Origin: Anaerorhabdus furcosa
Lineage (GTDB): Bacteria; Bacillota_I; Bacilli_A; Erysipelotrichales; Erysipelotrichaceae
Length of the DNA: 64,000 bases
Direction of reading: 5' to 3'
Assembly (NCBI RefSeq): GCF_900167375.1
Contig: NZ_FUWY01000001.1
Span: 1-64,000 of the forward strand
The stretch's first letter is position 1, and each line of letters opens with the position of its first letter. A program made the position numbers and the translations under genes. This document shows positions 51,143-59,098 of the stretch, in pieces. The notes under the pieces were generated by a model, which saw nothing but the letters and a program-made list of their open reading frames with translations, did no database searches and was not told the origin of the DNA.

Positions 51143-51938
51143 TTTGTTCTTCCTCATTCATTGATATTAAAGTTACATCAAGTGAATTACCAAGAATAAT
51201 ATTTCTGATCTTGTAATAGTCATAGTAATCTGTTGCCTCACTTTGACTAATGTTGTCATATGAAATTACAGGGGTGACACTTCCCATCGCTTTTGCTACA
51301 CCAACTAGATGAGCATCTTCTTTAGATAACGCAACAACCAATACATTTGATTCTAGCTCAGTATCACTTTCAATCGAATTTCCCTCTTTATCTTTAACTG
51401 CAATAACTCTTGCATTCTTTACAATTTCACCATGAACAATTGCTTGATTTGCAGCGCCTTGATTCATATTGACTTTACCTAAAAAATACAAATCAATTAA
51501 ATGACCTACCAAAATGGAATTCGCATAGGATGTTTTCATATCGACATCAATTGATATCGCTACCTCGCCTTCTTGTAAGAAGAATAGGTTTGCATCATTC
51601 ATATTTTCTTTGTCTGCTATTAAATCATGATAAAACAATGAGTTCTGTGCAATTGACTGATATGGCTTTACATACTTTCCAATAATGTCTTCTTTATCTA
51701 GTGAAACATTTTCTAAGGTAATGCATTTTGGTACTTCAATATATTTGATATCCTCTTCCATTACAATTGTTCTAGACCCCATTGACTTTGCTGCTACAGG
51801 TACTAACACCAGATCACTTATTTCATTGATAGCGCTTTGGTAAGAAGCCATACACAAGACACCTACGACGATAGTTAAAAGTAGTGTAATCGTTGTTTTA
51901 TGCTTATATAGAGTATTTTTGTTGCTCTTAAATTTCAT
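51135..51938 (-). CDS. CpaB/RcpC-like SAF-domain protein
   Basis: 267 residues. One N-terminal membrane helix (about 13-32), then an SAF domain (VLVPVAAKSMGSRTIVMEEDIKYIEVPK...IGKYVKPYQSIAQNSLFY) and a C-terminal beta domain (QEGEVAISIDVD, SILVGHLIDLYFLGK) as in CpaB. In diderm Tad systems CpaB works at the secretin; here there is no outer membrane, so it may act in the cell wall as a pilus guide (inference). Overlaps neighbours on both sides. Confidence 0.78.
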   Translation of the reverse strand: MKFKSNKNTLYKHKTTITLLLTIVVGVLCMASYQSAINEISDLVLVPVAAKSMGSRTIVMEEDIKYIEVPKCITLENVSLDKEDIIGKYVKPYQSIAQNSLFYHDLIADKENMNDANLFFLQEGEVAISIDVDMKTSYANSILVGHLIDLYFLGKVNMNQGAANQAIVHGEIVKNARVIAVKDKEGNSIESDTELESNVLVVALSKEDAHLVGVAKAMGSVTPVISYDNISQSEATDYYDYYKIRNIILGNSLDVTLISMNEEEQNE

Positions 51939-52336
51939 GAAGTACTCCTTTCTTCAATTAAAACGAGGTTGGTATAGTCAAGTTCCAATTCATCCTCCAT
52001 CATATTCAAAGATGAATAACCTCGAATTCGAATCGCAATTGCAGGTGGAGTTTCATGAATACCAACAAAATCGATTACATAATGATATTTATCGTTTTTA
52101 TTTTCTTCGAATTTTTTCATCCAACTACGCATTGTTTCTTCACTAGAAATCGAATAATCACCATTGACAAATAACTCACCTAGATTTAAATTATCCTGAA
52201 TTACAGATAACTGCGTTGTTCTTGTACTCTCAAAAATGTCATCTTCTAAGAAAATACGTTGGTTAAAATTCATTAATAGAAATAAAGCAATACTACCTGT
52301 TATGATAATTCCATATATTTTGATTACTCCACCCAT
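51935..52336 (-). CDS. Pseudopilin/TadE-like small membrane protein
   Basis: 133 residues. N-terminus MGGVIKIYGIIITGSIALFL gives one membrane helix (about 6-24), then an external alpha/beta domain (DDIFESTRTTQLSVIQDNLN... YHYVIDFVGIHETPPAIAIRIRG). No Cys. The K-x-YGIIIT start matches the protein at 48112 (IQMYGIIIT). No canonical Gly-x4-Glu prepilin site. Coupled to the CpaB-like gene by a 4-base overlap. Confidence 0.6.
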   Translation of the reverse strand: MGGVIKIYGIIITGSIALFLLMNFNQRIFLEDDIFESTRTTQLSVIQDNLNLGELFVNGDYSISSEETMRSWMKKFEENKNDKYHYVIDFVGIHETPPAIAIRIRGYSSLNMMEDELELDYTNLVLIEERSTS

Positions 52337-52346
52337 TGCTTATCAC

Positions 52347-52496
52347 TTAATCTCCTATTTCTGCTATTTTATCTAGTTGTGCTGTAATGTTTTCATTTAT
52401 TTTACCGATAAATCCATTCTTTAGATTTAAAATGAGAGCACCAATTAAAACAATAGATAATATAAATCCTCCATATTCTTGTAATATTTCTTTCAT
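52347..52496 (-). CDS. 49-residue pilin-like peptide (Flp-like candidate)
   Basis: 49 residues from an ATG with GGGAAGG 5 nt upstream. It begins MKEILQEYGGFILSIVLIGA: a charged start, an Glu-Tyr pair, then a hydrophobic helix (about 9-25), ending in an amphipathic charged tail (KINENITAQLDKIAEIGD). Flp pilins are about this size and carry EY at the start of the hydrophobic helix, but need a Gly cleavage site that is absent here. First gene of the Tad-like cluster, the usual position of the major pilin gene. Its AGGAG-containing 3' end probably serves the next gene. Confidence 0.65.
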   Translation of the reverse strand: MKEILQEYGGFILSIVLIGALILNLKNGFIGKINENITAQLDKIAEIGD

Positions 52497-52557
52497 ATTT
52501 ACCTTCCCTTCTAGATTTCTCATTTATTAATATGTTTATTTTTTTATTTCACCTAAA

Positions 52558-52592
52558 AAAATATCCTCTACATTTTTTGTAGAAGATATCTT
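52558..52592 (-). terminator. Terminator after the MFS gene
   Basis: Minus-strand ATATCTTCTACA-AAAAA-TGTAGAGGATAT followed by T7, directly after the MFS stop and ahead of the Tad-like cluster, which therefore needs its own promoter within 52497-52557. Confidence 0.85.
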
Positions 52593-52595
52593 TTA

Positions 52596-53861
52596 CTATT
52601 CTAATGATTTTAAATCTCTTTCAGTTACCATTTTATTGTAGTATTTTTTTGTACATATCGTAAATAATGCTAGTATTGCTAAACACCCTGATATGATAAA
52701 TATCATTTGTGTTGATAAATACAATACCAATACACTAGTAATAAAAGCAGATACTGGCATCGCCGCCATAGAAACAGCCATCGTGATTGAATTAACACGT
52801 CCTAAATATTCACGTTTTATTTTTTGCATCACAGTTACGCCTATATATGTGTTAATTAATCCAATTTCAACACCAGCAACGGTTCCCGATACTGCCACCA
52901 AAACATATTTCATCCATTCAACATTAATAAACTGACCAATAAGTACAGGTGCCATATACATAATAATTAGTGATATACCTGCCTGTTTTACAAATTGAGG
53001 ACCATTTAAATATTTATTCGCAAGTGGAAACATGAGCGAACCAAAGATACCTCCAAATGCAAAACTAGCACCAATTACTGATAACATAACTTCATTTGAT
53101 TTTAATACTTCACTAACAAGTGGAGCTTGTAAGGAATTGAAGGGAGATGTTAATCCATTTAAAAATAATGCCAAGATAATAAAATAGATAATAATTGAAT
53201 GACTCTTTACAAACTTAAACCCATCCTTCAATTGTGTTAGGTAAGACTCTTCTTTTTCTACTTTATTATCCAGTGGTTTCAATTTAACAAAAGCAATGAT
53301 GAAAGCACATAGAAAGAAAGTAACCATATCAATAAATACTGCACTCACAACACCAAATAAACCTATGATTAATCCTGAACTTGCTAATCCAATTAGTTCA
53401 ACTGTACTTCCTAATCCTTGACTTAATGAAACACCATATTCATAATCTTCAGAATCGATTAGTTGGGGTATCATTGTTGCAGCTGCAGGCAATCTAAATG
53501 CTTCTGCTGATGAAATGATTAATGTCGCAATCAACAAATGCCATTCATTGAGCCAACCTCCTAAAACACCTAAAGCGATGAATAACACACAGAATCCTCG
53601 AAAGCAATCTGTTATGATTAATATTGCCTTTTTGTTAAATCGATCAGCGAGAACCCCAACAAAGGGTTGAAGGAAGATTGTCGGCAAACGATTAACCCCA
53701 AATATTAACGCTGACCAAAATGCATTTCCCGTTATTGCATAGACAATCCATGTAAATGCGATACTATCCAATGAATCTCCAAATCGATTAATAATATTCG
53801 CTACCATATAAGCAACAAAGGATTTTTCTTTGAATATTTTTTTATAACCCTTTTTTTCCAT
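52596..53861 (-). CDS. MFS transporter
   Basis: 421 residues with 12 predicted membrane helices. The loop 2-3 motif FVGVLADRFNKKAILIITD is the typical MFS signature A. The general layout (VAYMVANIINRFGDSLDSIAFTWIVYAITG; QAPLVSEVLKSNEVMLSVIGASFAFGG) resembles the MFS_3/enterobactin exporter and macrolide-efflux-like group. Substrate unknown. An AGGAG ribosome site precedes the ATG and overlaps the stop of a 28-codon upstream ORF. Confidence 0.85.
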   Translation of the reverse strand: MEKKGYKKIFKEKSFVAYMVANIINRFGDSLDSIAFTWIVYAITGNAFWSALIFGVNRLPTIFLQPFVGVLADRFNKKAILIITDCFRGFCVLFIALGVLGGWLNEWHLLIATLIISSAEAFRLPAAATMIPQLIDSEDYEYGVSLSQGLGSTVELIGLASSGLIIGLFGVVSAVFIDMVTFFLCAFIIAFVKLKPLDNKVEKEESYLTQLKDGFKFVKSHSIIIYFIILALFLNGLTSPFNSLQAPLVSEVLKSNEVMLSVIGASFAFGGIFGSLMFPLANKYLNGPQFVKQAGISLIIMYMAPVLIGQFINVEWMKYVLVAVSGTVAGVEIGLINTYIGVTVMQKIKREYLGRVNSITMAVSMAAMPVSAFITSVLVLYLSTQMIFIISGCLAILALFTICTKKYYNKMVTERDLKSLE

Positions 53862-53866
53862 AATAT

Positions 53867-53953
53867 TCAGCTCCTTTTATACTCTGTATCATACGGTAGT
53901 AAGTCAGTTACTTCTAGCATTTCTACTTTGAATGACGCAACTTCTAGTTTCAT
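53867..53953 (-). CDS. Possible 28-codon upstream ORF of the MFS gene
   Basis: ATG at 53953, 28 codons, with the TGA at 53867-53869 overlapping the AGGAG of the MFS gene. The peptide starts MKLEVASFKVEMLEVTD. It has no stalling motif I can name and no strong ribosome site of its own, though TAGAAT 6 bp upstream could give a leaderless transcript. The DNA also contains CTAGAAGT twice. Could be a regulatory leader peptide or chance. Confidence 0.3.
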   Translation of the reverse strand: MKLEVASFKVEMLEVTDLLPYDTEYKRS

Positions 53954-54003
53954 GTGCTCATTCTATCAATAAATAATGACTAAATAAAGAAAAAAGCGAT
54001 TGA

Positions 54004-54327
54004 TTACTTCGCTTTCTTTACTTTCGGTTTTGGAATTGGAGTTATTGGTTCAATTAAATCTATGATTTCTTTACTAAAGTCTCCATTATCAATATTTAAT
54101 ATGTAATGTTCCTTGGCACCTTGATAAGGATTTCCACAAGTTGCATCTGACATTAACTTTTCAATACATTCCAGTTTCTTTACATAAACAGTATTATCAC
54201 AAACAAGCAAAACTGGTTTATTATTTACGTAAACCATATACTCACCAAACATTTTCTTGTATCGAATATCACCTGTACCTTTTATTTGATCACAGACATA
54301 TTCAATAAAATCAACTGATGTTGCCAT
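54004..54327 (-). CDS. TfoX N-terminal domain protein
   Basis: 107 residues. ATSVDFIEYVCDQIKGTGDIRYKKMFGEYMVYVNNKPVLLVCDN is the TfoX_N (Sxy) fold; the C-terminal TfoX domain is missing, as in many Gram-positive members. TfoX regulates competence in Gammaproteobacteria, but small stand-alone TfoX_N proteins have no proven role. A Lys/Pro-rich tail ends it. Starts directly after the DUF3795 stop (TAAATG). Confidence 0.85.
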   Translation of the reverse strand: MATSVDFIEYVCDQIKGTGDIRYKKMFGEYMVYVNNKPVLLVCDNTVYVKKLECIEKLMSDATCGNPYQGAKEHYILNIDNGDFSKEIIDLIEPITPIPKPKVKKAK

Positions 54328-54591
54328 TTACTTTACCTCACACCACTTTCTACATGTCTCTATTCTTTGTCCATTATCGCCTTGTTTTTCATCATAAGCA
54401 AAATCATTTAATCGTTTACATGGAAATTGATCACACTTTCCACAATTTTCTAATCCTTTATCCTCACAACAACTCTTCACAGGGCACTTATCTGCCCAAA
54501 ATGGTTTTGCAATTTTAGTACATCCTGGACAATTAACCTTTACCTTGAATTCACATTTGCTGCACTGTATACCACATCTAGACTCTATCAT
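54328..54591 (-). CDS. DUF3795 cysteine-rich protein
   Basis: 87 residues with 13 or so Cys arranged in pairs (SRCGIQCSKCEFK, NCPGC, CPVKSCCEDKG, NCGKCDQFPCKRL), the DUF3795 pattern. Likely metal or Fe-S binding; function unknown. Start placed at 54591 because GGAGGA lies 8 nt upstream; the in-frame ATG six codons earlier overlaps that site. Forms a pair with the TfoX-like gene. Confidence 0.8.
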   Translation of the reverse strand: MIESRCGIQCSKCEFKVKVNCPGCTKIAKPFWADKCPVKSCCEDKGLENCGKCDQFPCKRLNDFAYDEKQGDNGQRIETCRKWCEVK

Positions 54592-54645
54592 TTTTCTTCC
54601 TCCATGCACATATCATACTTGAGGTTTATTGACATCCGTATGTCA

Positions 54646-55542
54646 TCATTCATATTTTTTTGACATTTTCGTTATCATTTTTTGAATCTTATTACGTACT
54701 TCTACTGGTTCAATTAGCTCCGCATTTTCACCAAAACCAAGTACCCAGGATATCAAGTAATCATCATTAGTAAAGGGAAATTCAAATCGAAGCTTATCTC
54801 CTTGTATTTGAAAAGAGTCGATTCCATACTCATCAATTAAGCGATACTTAACACTTGCATCAAATAAAATTACTGATTTAATTTCATCTGTATAAAATTG
54901 ATTAAAATCTAAATCTTCTTTTGGAAAATTGACTATCTCAAAATATTCCTCAATTGATTTAAGGTTTAAAATTCGATTTAGTTTATAAAGTTTAAAGTGT
55001 TCCGTATTTTTCTCACATCCATACACATACCAACTTGACCATTGATAAACGATTAAATATGGATTTAAAACTACTTCCATTTCTTTTGCTTTGGAATAAT
55101 AGCTAAATTCAACAGATTGATTTTGTTCAATACATTGTTGAAGTAACTCAATTTTAGGAGCAAGTGTATCTTTATAAAATGAGGATAGATTCACTACTAT
55201 ATGATGATTTATAAATGTTGTATTCTTACTTTTAAACTTATCGATTATCATTTCAATTTTGTTATCAAGCGTAACACTACTTAATCCTAATAAACCCGCA
55301 AAAATCACTTGCAATTCAGATTCATTAAAAAATGTTTTATCTATCTTATAACCTTCATCCATCATGATGCCACCATCAGTACCTGTACTTGTAACAATTG
55401 GTACACCTGCTAAACACAAATCTGTAATATCACGATAAATTGTACGTTTTGATACATTAAATCTTTCAGCTAAGGTAGTTGCGGTAACTTTTTTATTTTG
55501 TAATAAAATGAGTAGCATTGCTATAAGTCGTTCAATTTTCAT
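54646..55542 (-). CDS. HTH-WYL transcriptional regulator (YafY/YobV type)
   Basis: 298 residues. N-terminal HTH_11/DeoR-like winged helix (ERLIAMLLILLQNKKVTATTLAERFNVSKRTIYRDI), middle WYL domain (NQSVEFSYYSKAKEMEVVLNPYLIVYQWSSWYVYGCEKN), and a WCX C-terminal domain (VLGFGENAELIEPVEVRNKI). Ligand unknown. It could control the DUF3795-TfoX pair or the MFS gene downstream. Start at 55542, 5 bases after the methyltransferase stop, because earlier in-frame ATGs lie inside that gene. Confidence 0.85.
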   Translation of the reverse strand: MKIERLIAMLLILLQNKKVTATTLAERFNVSKRTIYRDITDLCLAGVPIVTSTGTDGGIMMDEGYKIDKTFFNESELQVIFAGLLGLSSVTLDNKIEMIIDKFKSKNTTFINHHIVVNLSSFYKDTLAPKIELLQQCIEQNQSVEFSYYSKAKEMEVVLNPYLIVYQWSSWYVYGCEKNTEHFKLYKLNRILNLKSIEEYFEIVNFPKEDLDFNQFYTDEIKSVILFDASVKYRLIDEYGIDSFQIQGDKLRFEFPFTNDDYLISWVLGFGENAELIEPVEVRNKIQKMITKMSKKYE

Positions 55543-55546
55543 TTTA

Positions 55547-56275
55547 CTACTTTCTATAGCGATACATACAGATACCTGCTGCAATCGCTACATTCAAAGA
55601 ATCAAATTCATTGATTTCAATTTTAAAATTTTGATCCATTAAACCTAATAAGTCTTTTCGAATTCCTTGTCCCTCATTACCAAATACCAATGCTACTTTA
55701 TCAAAATCCTTCGCTTCACTAAAAGGAATCGCATTTTCTAATGCTGTCCCAAATAATTGATATCCTTCACCTTTTAATTCATTACAGATTTGGTTTAAAT
55801 CACATCGAATCACAGGCAAATGAAAAATGGCACCTTGTGTTGAACGTATTGTTTTATCATTATAAACATCTACACAATCATTTGAACAGTAAATACCATC
55901 GATATTAAATGAGTAAGCAGTTCGAATAATTGTTCCCATATTTCCCGGGTCTTGAACATTATCCAAAAGTAATACCCTTGTTGCATCTACAATATGGTGT
56001 TCAATGTAATGACACACTGCAATATACTTTGCACCTGAAACATTTTGACTCACCTTATTCATTACATTTATACTACATTCTTCAACAACACTAAAATCAA
56101 AGGGATTATTAATTCCTTCTTCAATCAAAAGTAAATCCACACAATTCACTTTAAGTGCTTCTTTTATTAAATGTTCACCTTCAACTAAAAATTGTAAAGA
56201 CTCATCTCTACCTTTTTTACCATGAAGTTTTACCCATTGTTTTACTCTTTCATTTTGAACAGATTGTATACTCAT
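55547..56275 (-). CDS. TrmH/SpoU-family RNA methyltransferase
   Basis: 242 residues. An N-terminal substrate-binding domain (VQNERVKQWVKLHGKKGRDESLQFLVEGEHLI) and the SPOUT knot with motif 1 NVQDPGNMGTIIRTA, motif 2 ALVFGNEGQGIR and motif 3 NEFDSLNVAIAAGICMYRY. 2'-O-ribose methylation of rRNA or tRNA, closest in layout to the YsgA/RlmB type. Target not determined. In an operon with the WYL regulator. Confidence 0.88.
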   Translation of the reverse strand: MSIQSVQNERVKQWVKLHGKKGRDESLQFLVEGEHLIKEALKVNCVDLLLIEEGINNPFDFSVVEECSINVMNKVSQNVSGAKYIAVCHYIEHHIVDATRVLLLDNVQDPGNMGTIIRTAYSFNIDGIYCSNDCVDVYNDKTIRSTQGAIFHLPVIRCDLNQICNELKGEGYQLFGTALENAIPFSEAKDFDKVALVFGNEGQGIRKDLLGLMDQNFKIEINEFDSLNVAIAAGICMYRYRK

Positions 56276-56321
56276 ATTGTGATCTCCATTAGTGTCATTT
56301 TACATTATTTTGTTCACGAAA

Positions 56322-56400
56322 ACAATTTATCTCATTATTGTAACATTGAATACAGATTGAATATTTATTTTTATATGTAAGATTATCTGTGTTATATTAA
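56322..56400 (+). promoter_or_regulatory. Candidate agrB promoter region
   Basis: An extended -10 (TGTTATATT, around 56391-56399) lies about 60 bp before agrB. Upstream, ACAATTTAT (56322-56330) and ACATTGAAT (56343-56351) are 21 bp apart, the spacing of LytTR direct repeats, but they match each other poorly. Weak evidence. Confidence 0.3.
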
Positions 56401-56457
56401 TAATATATTTAGTAATGTTCATAGAAATTTGTCATATTCACTGAAGGAGGATATATT

Positions 56458-57044
56458 TTGGGCATATTAATCTCTTGTTTAAGTAAGCAAATTTTGAAAT
56501 ATCTATCCAATGATAATAATGTTATTTGTGATTTAGCACTTCAACTAACCATTGAATTAATCATTTATGATTTTATAACTTTTTCAATAACCTTGCTAAT
56601 CGGTAGTTTATTTAACTTGTTTTTTGAATCACTTATTTACATCTTATTTTTCTCTTTACTAAGAGAATATAGCGGGGGATATCATGCCACAACGCATTTA
56701 AAATGTTTCTTATACTATATTCTACTGTTTGTAGGCTTATTGATGTTTCTGAATTTAAATTTAAAACCATTCGGCTTATTTTTACTATCAACTCTTTCAA
56801 TTTCATATATAATTAAAGAAGTCCAATAGAGCATATAAACAATCCACTAACTATTGAAGAACGAGTTTCAAATCGAAAAATCACTTTTATCATATGTGCA
56901 CTATATTTAATGATAATCACATTGGGATGTTTCATACAAATATATTCTATTAATGAAGTTTTTACCTATATATTTATCATAAATGCCCTTTTGATTTCCA
57001 TACATAAAAACAGTATTTACTTTCGGAGGATAAATGAAATATAA
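56458..57044 (+). pseudogene. agrB: agrB-like autoinducer-processing protease, frameshifted
   Basis: The first frame (56458-56829, TTG start after AAGGAGGA) gives 123 residues with the AgrB signature REYSGGYHATTHLKCF, including the catalytic His and Cys. It stops at TAG 56827. The -1 frame from CCA at 56823 continues with PIEHINNPLTIEERVSNRK, the expected AgrB continuation, two more membrane helices and a stop at 57042-57044. That totals about 195 residues, the normal AgrB length. One indel or a programmed shift around 56813-56823 would join them. AgrB cleaves and cyclises the AgrD precursor at the membrane. Overlaps the regulator gene by 11 bases. Confidence 0.8.
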
Positions 57045-57735
57045 ATTTGTAATTGTTGATGACAATATCGAAGATATAAGAAAAATCAAAGAATTATTAG
57101 TAAAACATCCTGATAATATTTTTTTTGAATGTATTTATTTATCTAGCAATGACATTAATAAAGTATTGAATTGTAATTATGATCTTTATATTCTTGATAT
57201 TGATATGCCTGAAATCAATGGAATTTCATTAGCCCAAAGAATAGAAATAATTAATACTGATGCACAATTTGTTTTTTACTCAAATAGAGAAGACTTAGTT
57301 TTCGACTCACTAATTGTGAACTCTATTTATTTCATTCGCAAATCACATTTGAAAGCTGATTTAGATATTGCACTAAAGAAATCTTTAAAAAAATTACATT
57401 TCTTGGCAAAATCATTCACAATGGGTCAAGTGGAAGTATTATTTAATAAGATTTTATATATTGAATCTCAAGGAAACTATTTAATATTGCATACTAGCGA
57501 TTCCAAGAAAATATCACTTCGAACATCTCTCAAAGATGTAAGAAATGATTTTGCATCTAATAATTTTATAATGATTTATCATGGTATTATGGTTAATATG
57601 AACCAAATAAAAAAGCTTGATCATTTAAATCTCGAAGTTACTTTGCTAACTAATCTTAAACTTCCTATTAGCCATAGGAAGTTTAAACATGTTGAAACAT
57701 TATATTTGAACTTTTTGTTGGGTGAAAAATTATGA
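57034..57735 (+). CDS. AgrA-like LytTR response regulator
   Basis: 233 residues. Receiver domain with FVIVDDN acidic pair, phospho-acceptor Asp about 55 in LYILDIDMPEINGI, and Lys in FIRKS. C-terminal LytTR DNA-binding domain (QVEVLFNKILYIESQGNYLILHTSDSKKISLRTSLKDV, MVNMNQIKKLDHLNLEV, LPISHRKFK). GGAGGATAA ribosome site. It overlaps agrB upstream and the kinase gene by 4 bases. Expected to bind paired direct repeats such as those at 59001. Confidence 0.9.
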   Translation: MKYKFVIVDDNIEDIRKIKELLVKHPDNIFFECIYLSSNDINKVLNCNYDLYILDIDMPEINGISLAQRIEIINTDAQFVFYSNREDLVFDSLIVNSIYFIRKSHLKADLDIALKKSLKKLHFLAKSFTMGQVEVLFNKILYIESQGNYLILHTSDSKKISLRTSLKDVRNDFASNNFIMIYHGIMVNMNQIKKLDHLNLEVTLLTNLKLPISHRKFKHVETLYLNFLLGEKL

Positions 57736-59000
57736 ATATATTTGATATAGCAATAAACACTATAGAGTCACTTCTTATTTACATATTTCTATCTAAATAC
57801 CTGCGATTAAATCATCATTACTCAATGGTGTATATTGTATTATTCACAATAATTTCAGCTACTCTATTAACAATTATTAATACAATCAGTGGTTATGAAG
57901 GATTGCTCATATTTATGTTAATTACTCCTAATTTCATTTTTTCTTTTTTCTTTTCAGATAATGATGTATATGAATTAATATTTATAAATATTTTTATTTA
58001 CCTAATTATCTCACTTATCAATTCATCACTAGTAGTACTAACTAGTATATTTGTTTATCATTCTCTAGATTCTTCTACATTATTGGAATCAAACTATTAT
58101 TATTTTTTAGCTATCGCATCTAAAATCATTCTATTCTTTGTTTTAAGTAAAGTAAGTAAAATTCGATCAGAATATAAACATTTTTTAAGAGAGTTTGAAA
58201 GTAAATTAATACTATTTTTCTCAATATTATTAATTTTAGTTTTTTTACCTTTTGAAAATATATTATACAATGGTGAATTATCTATTAGTTTTTTTTCAAT
58301 TGGAATAATTGCACTTATGATATTTACTCTATTCTTCGTTTTATCATTCTTTAAATTTATTGAATTAAGTAATAAGTTAAAAGATGATGAATTACAAATT
58401 AGAATTGATAATGAACGATTAAATAATATTCTTGAAATTAAAAAAATCAATAACCATATATCCGAATTAAAGCATGATATGAAACATATTCTCAGATATA
58501 TTGATTCAAATTTAGAACAAAATAAAATAGAAACAGCTAGATATACAATATCTGAATATTTAAATACTATTCAATCAGTAAAATCTGTATATATTTCTAA
58601 TAATTCTGTCTTAGATTACTGTTTAAATGTTCTACTAAGTGAATGCCATAAAAAAAACATAGACATTACTTACACTATTAATTCCAAATTGCATTTTAGC
58701 ATGAATGAACAAGACTTACTTATCTTATTAAGTAATATTTTTGATAACTCTATGAAATATTGCAGCGGAAAAAACTATATAAAAATCGATATTTATGAAA
58801 TAAACGAGTACATAAAAATATCAATTCTAAACTCAACTGAGCATGAGAAAATCTTTATTGATTTAAATCGCGAAACCACTCATGGAAATCATGGTTTTGG
58901 CCTAAAAAGCTCAATTAATATATGTGAAAGAAACAATGGTAAAATTAATTTTGAAAGTAAAGATTTTACATTTATATGTACCATTATTCTTCCTATGTAA
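57732..59000 (+). CDS. AgrC-like sensor histidine kinase
   Basis: 422 residues. About six membrane helices in the first 210 residues form the pheromone-sensing part. Then a coiled helix leads into the dimerisation motif ELKHDMKHIL (His about 247) and a GHKL ATPase (N box LLSNIFDNSMKY, G box GFGLKSSINICERNNG), the HPK10 type of AgrC/FsrC/ComD. Coupled to the regulator gene by a 4-base overlap. It should sense a cyclic peptide. Confidence 0.88.
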   Translation: MNIFDIAINTIESLLIYIFLSKYLRLNHHYSMVYIVLFTIISATLLTIINTISGYEGLLIFMLITPNFIFSFFFSDNDVYELIFINIFIYLIISLINSSLVVLTSIFVYHSLDSSTLLESNYYYFLAIASKIILFFVLSKVSKIRSEYKHFLREFESKLILFFSILLILVFLPFENILYNGELSISFFSIGIIALMIFTLFFVLSFFKFIELSNKLKDDELQIRIDNERLNNILEIKKINNHISELKHDMKHILRYIDSNLEQNKIETARYTISEYLNTIQSVKSVYISNNSVLDYCLNVLLSECHKKNIDITYTINSKLHFSMNEQDLLILLSNIFDNSMKYCSGKNYIKIDIYEINEYIKISILNSTEHEKIFIDLNRETTHGNHGFGLKSSINICERNNGKINFESKDFTFICTIILPM

Positions 59001-59031
59001 ACACTTATCCCTATTTTGATACACTTATCCC
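59001..59031 (+). promoter_or_regulatory. Paired direct repeat, probable LytTR regulator site
   Basis: ACACTTATCCC occurs at 59001-59011 and identically at 59021-59031, period 20 bp, starting one base after the kinase stop. The second copy ends 7 bp before the -35 of the next promoter. Paired 9-11 bp direct repeats at about two helical turns just upstream of -35 is the layout of AgrA/LytTR-activated promoters; the match to the AgrA core (ACAnTTA) is partial. Confidence 0.65.
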
Positions 59032-59038
59032 AATTTCA

Positions 59039-59067
59039 TTGATATTTCTTCAATTGTTTGTTATACA
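59039..59067 (+). promoter_or_regulatory. Promoter of the AgrD-like/secreted-protein operon
   Basis: TTGATA (59039-59044), 17-bp spacer, TATACA (59062-59067). Start near 59074, with a 25-nt leader to the short ORF. Confidence 0.65.
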
Positions 59068-59098
59068 TAAATTATCACTAGTGACAAGGAGTAATAAT

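Noticed and set aside
45495-52496. The ATPase cluster as a ComG competence pilus or conjugation VirB11 system
   Set aside because: CpaB/SAF and two separate T2SSF proteins fit Tad. ComG has one membrane protein and N-methylated prepilins; VirB4/VirD4 are absent.
54004-54327. TfoX-like protein as evidence of a competence system
   Set aside because: Only the N-terminal domain is present and no other competence genes are nearby; the Tad-like cluster lacks the ComG pseudopilin signatures.
58976-59098. Extended ORF in front of the AgrD-like peptide
   Set aside because: It runs through the kinase stop, the direct repeats and the promoter; the ATG at 59099 has the ribosome site.
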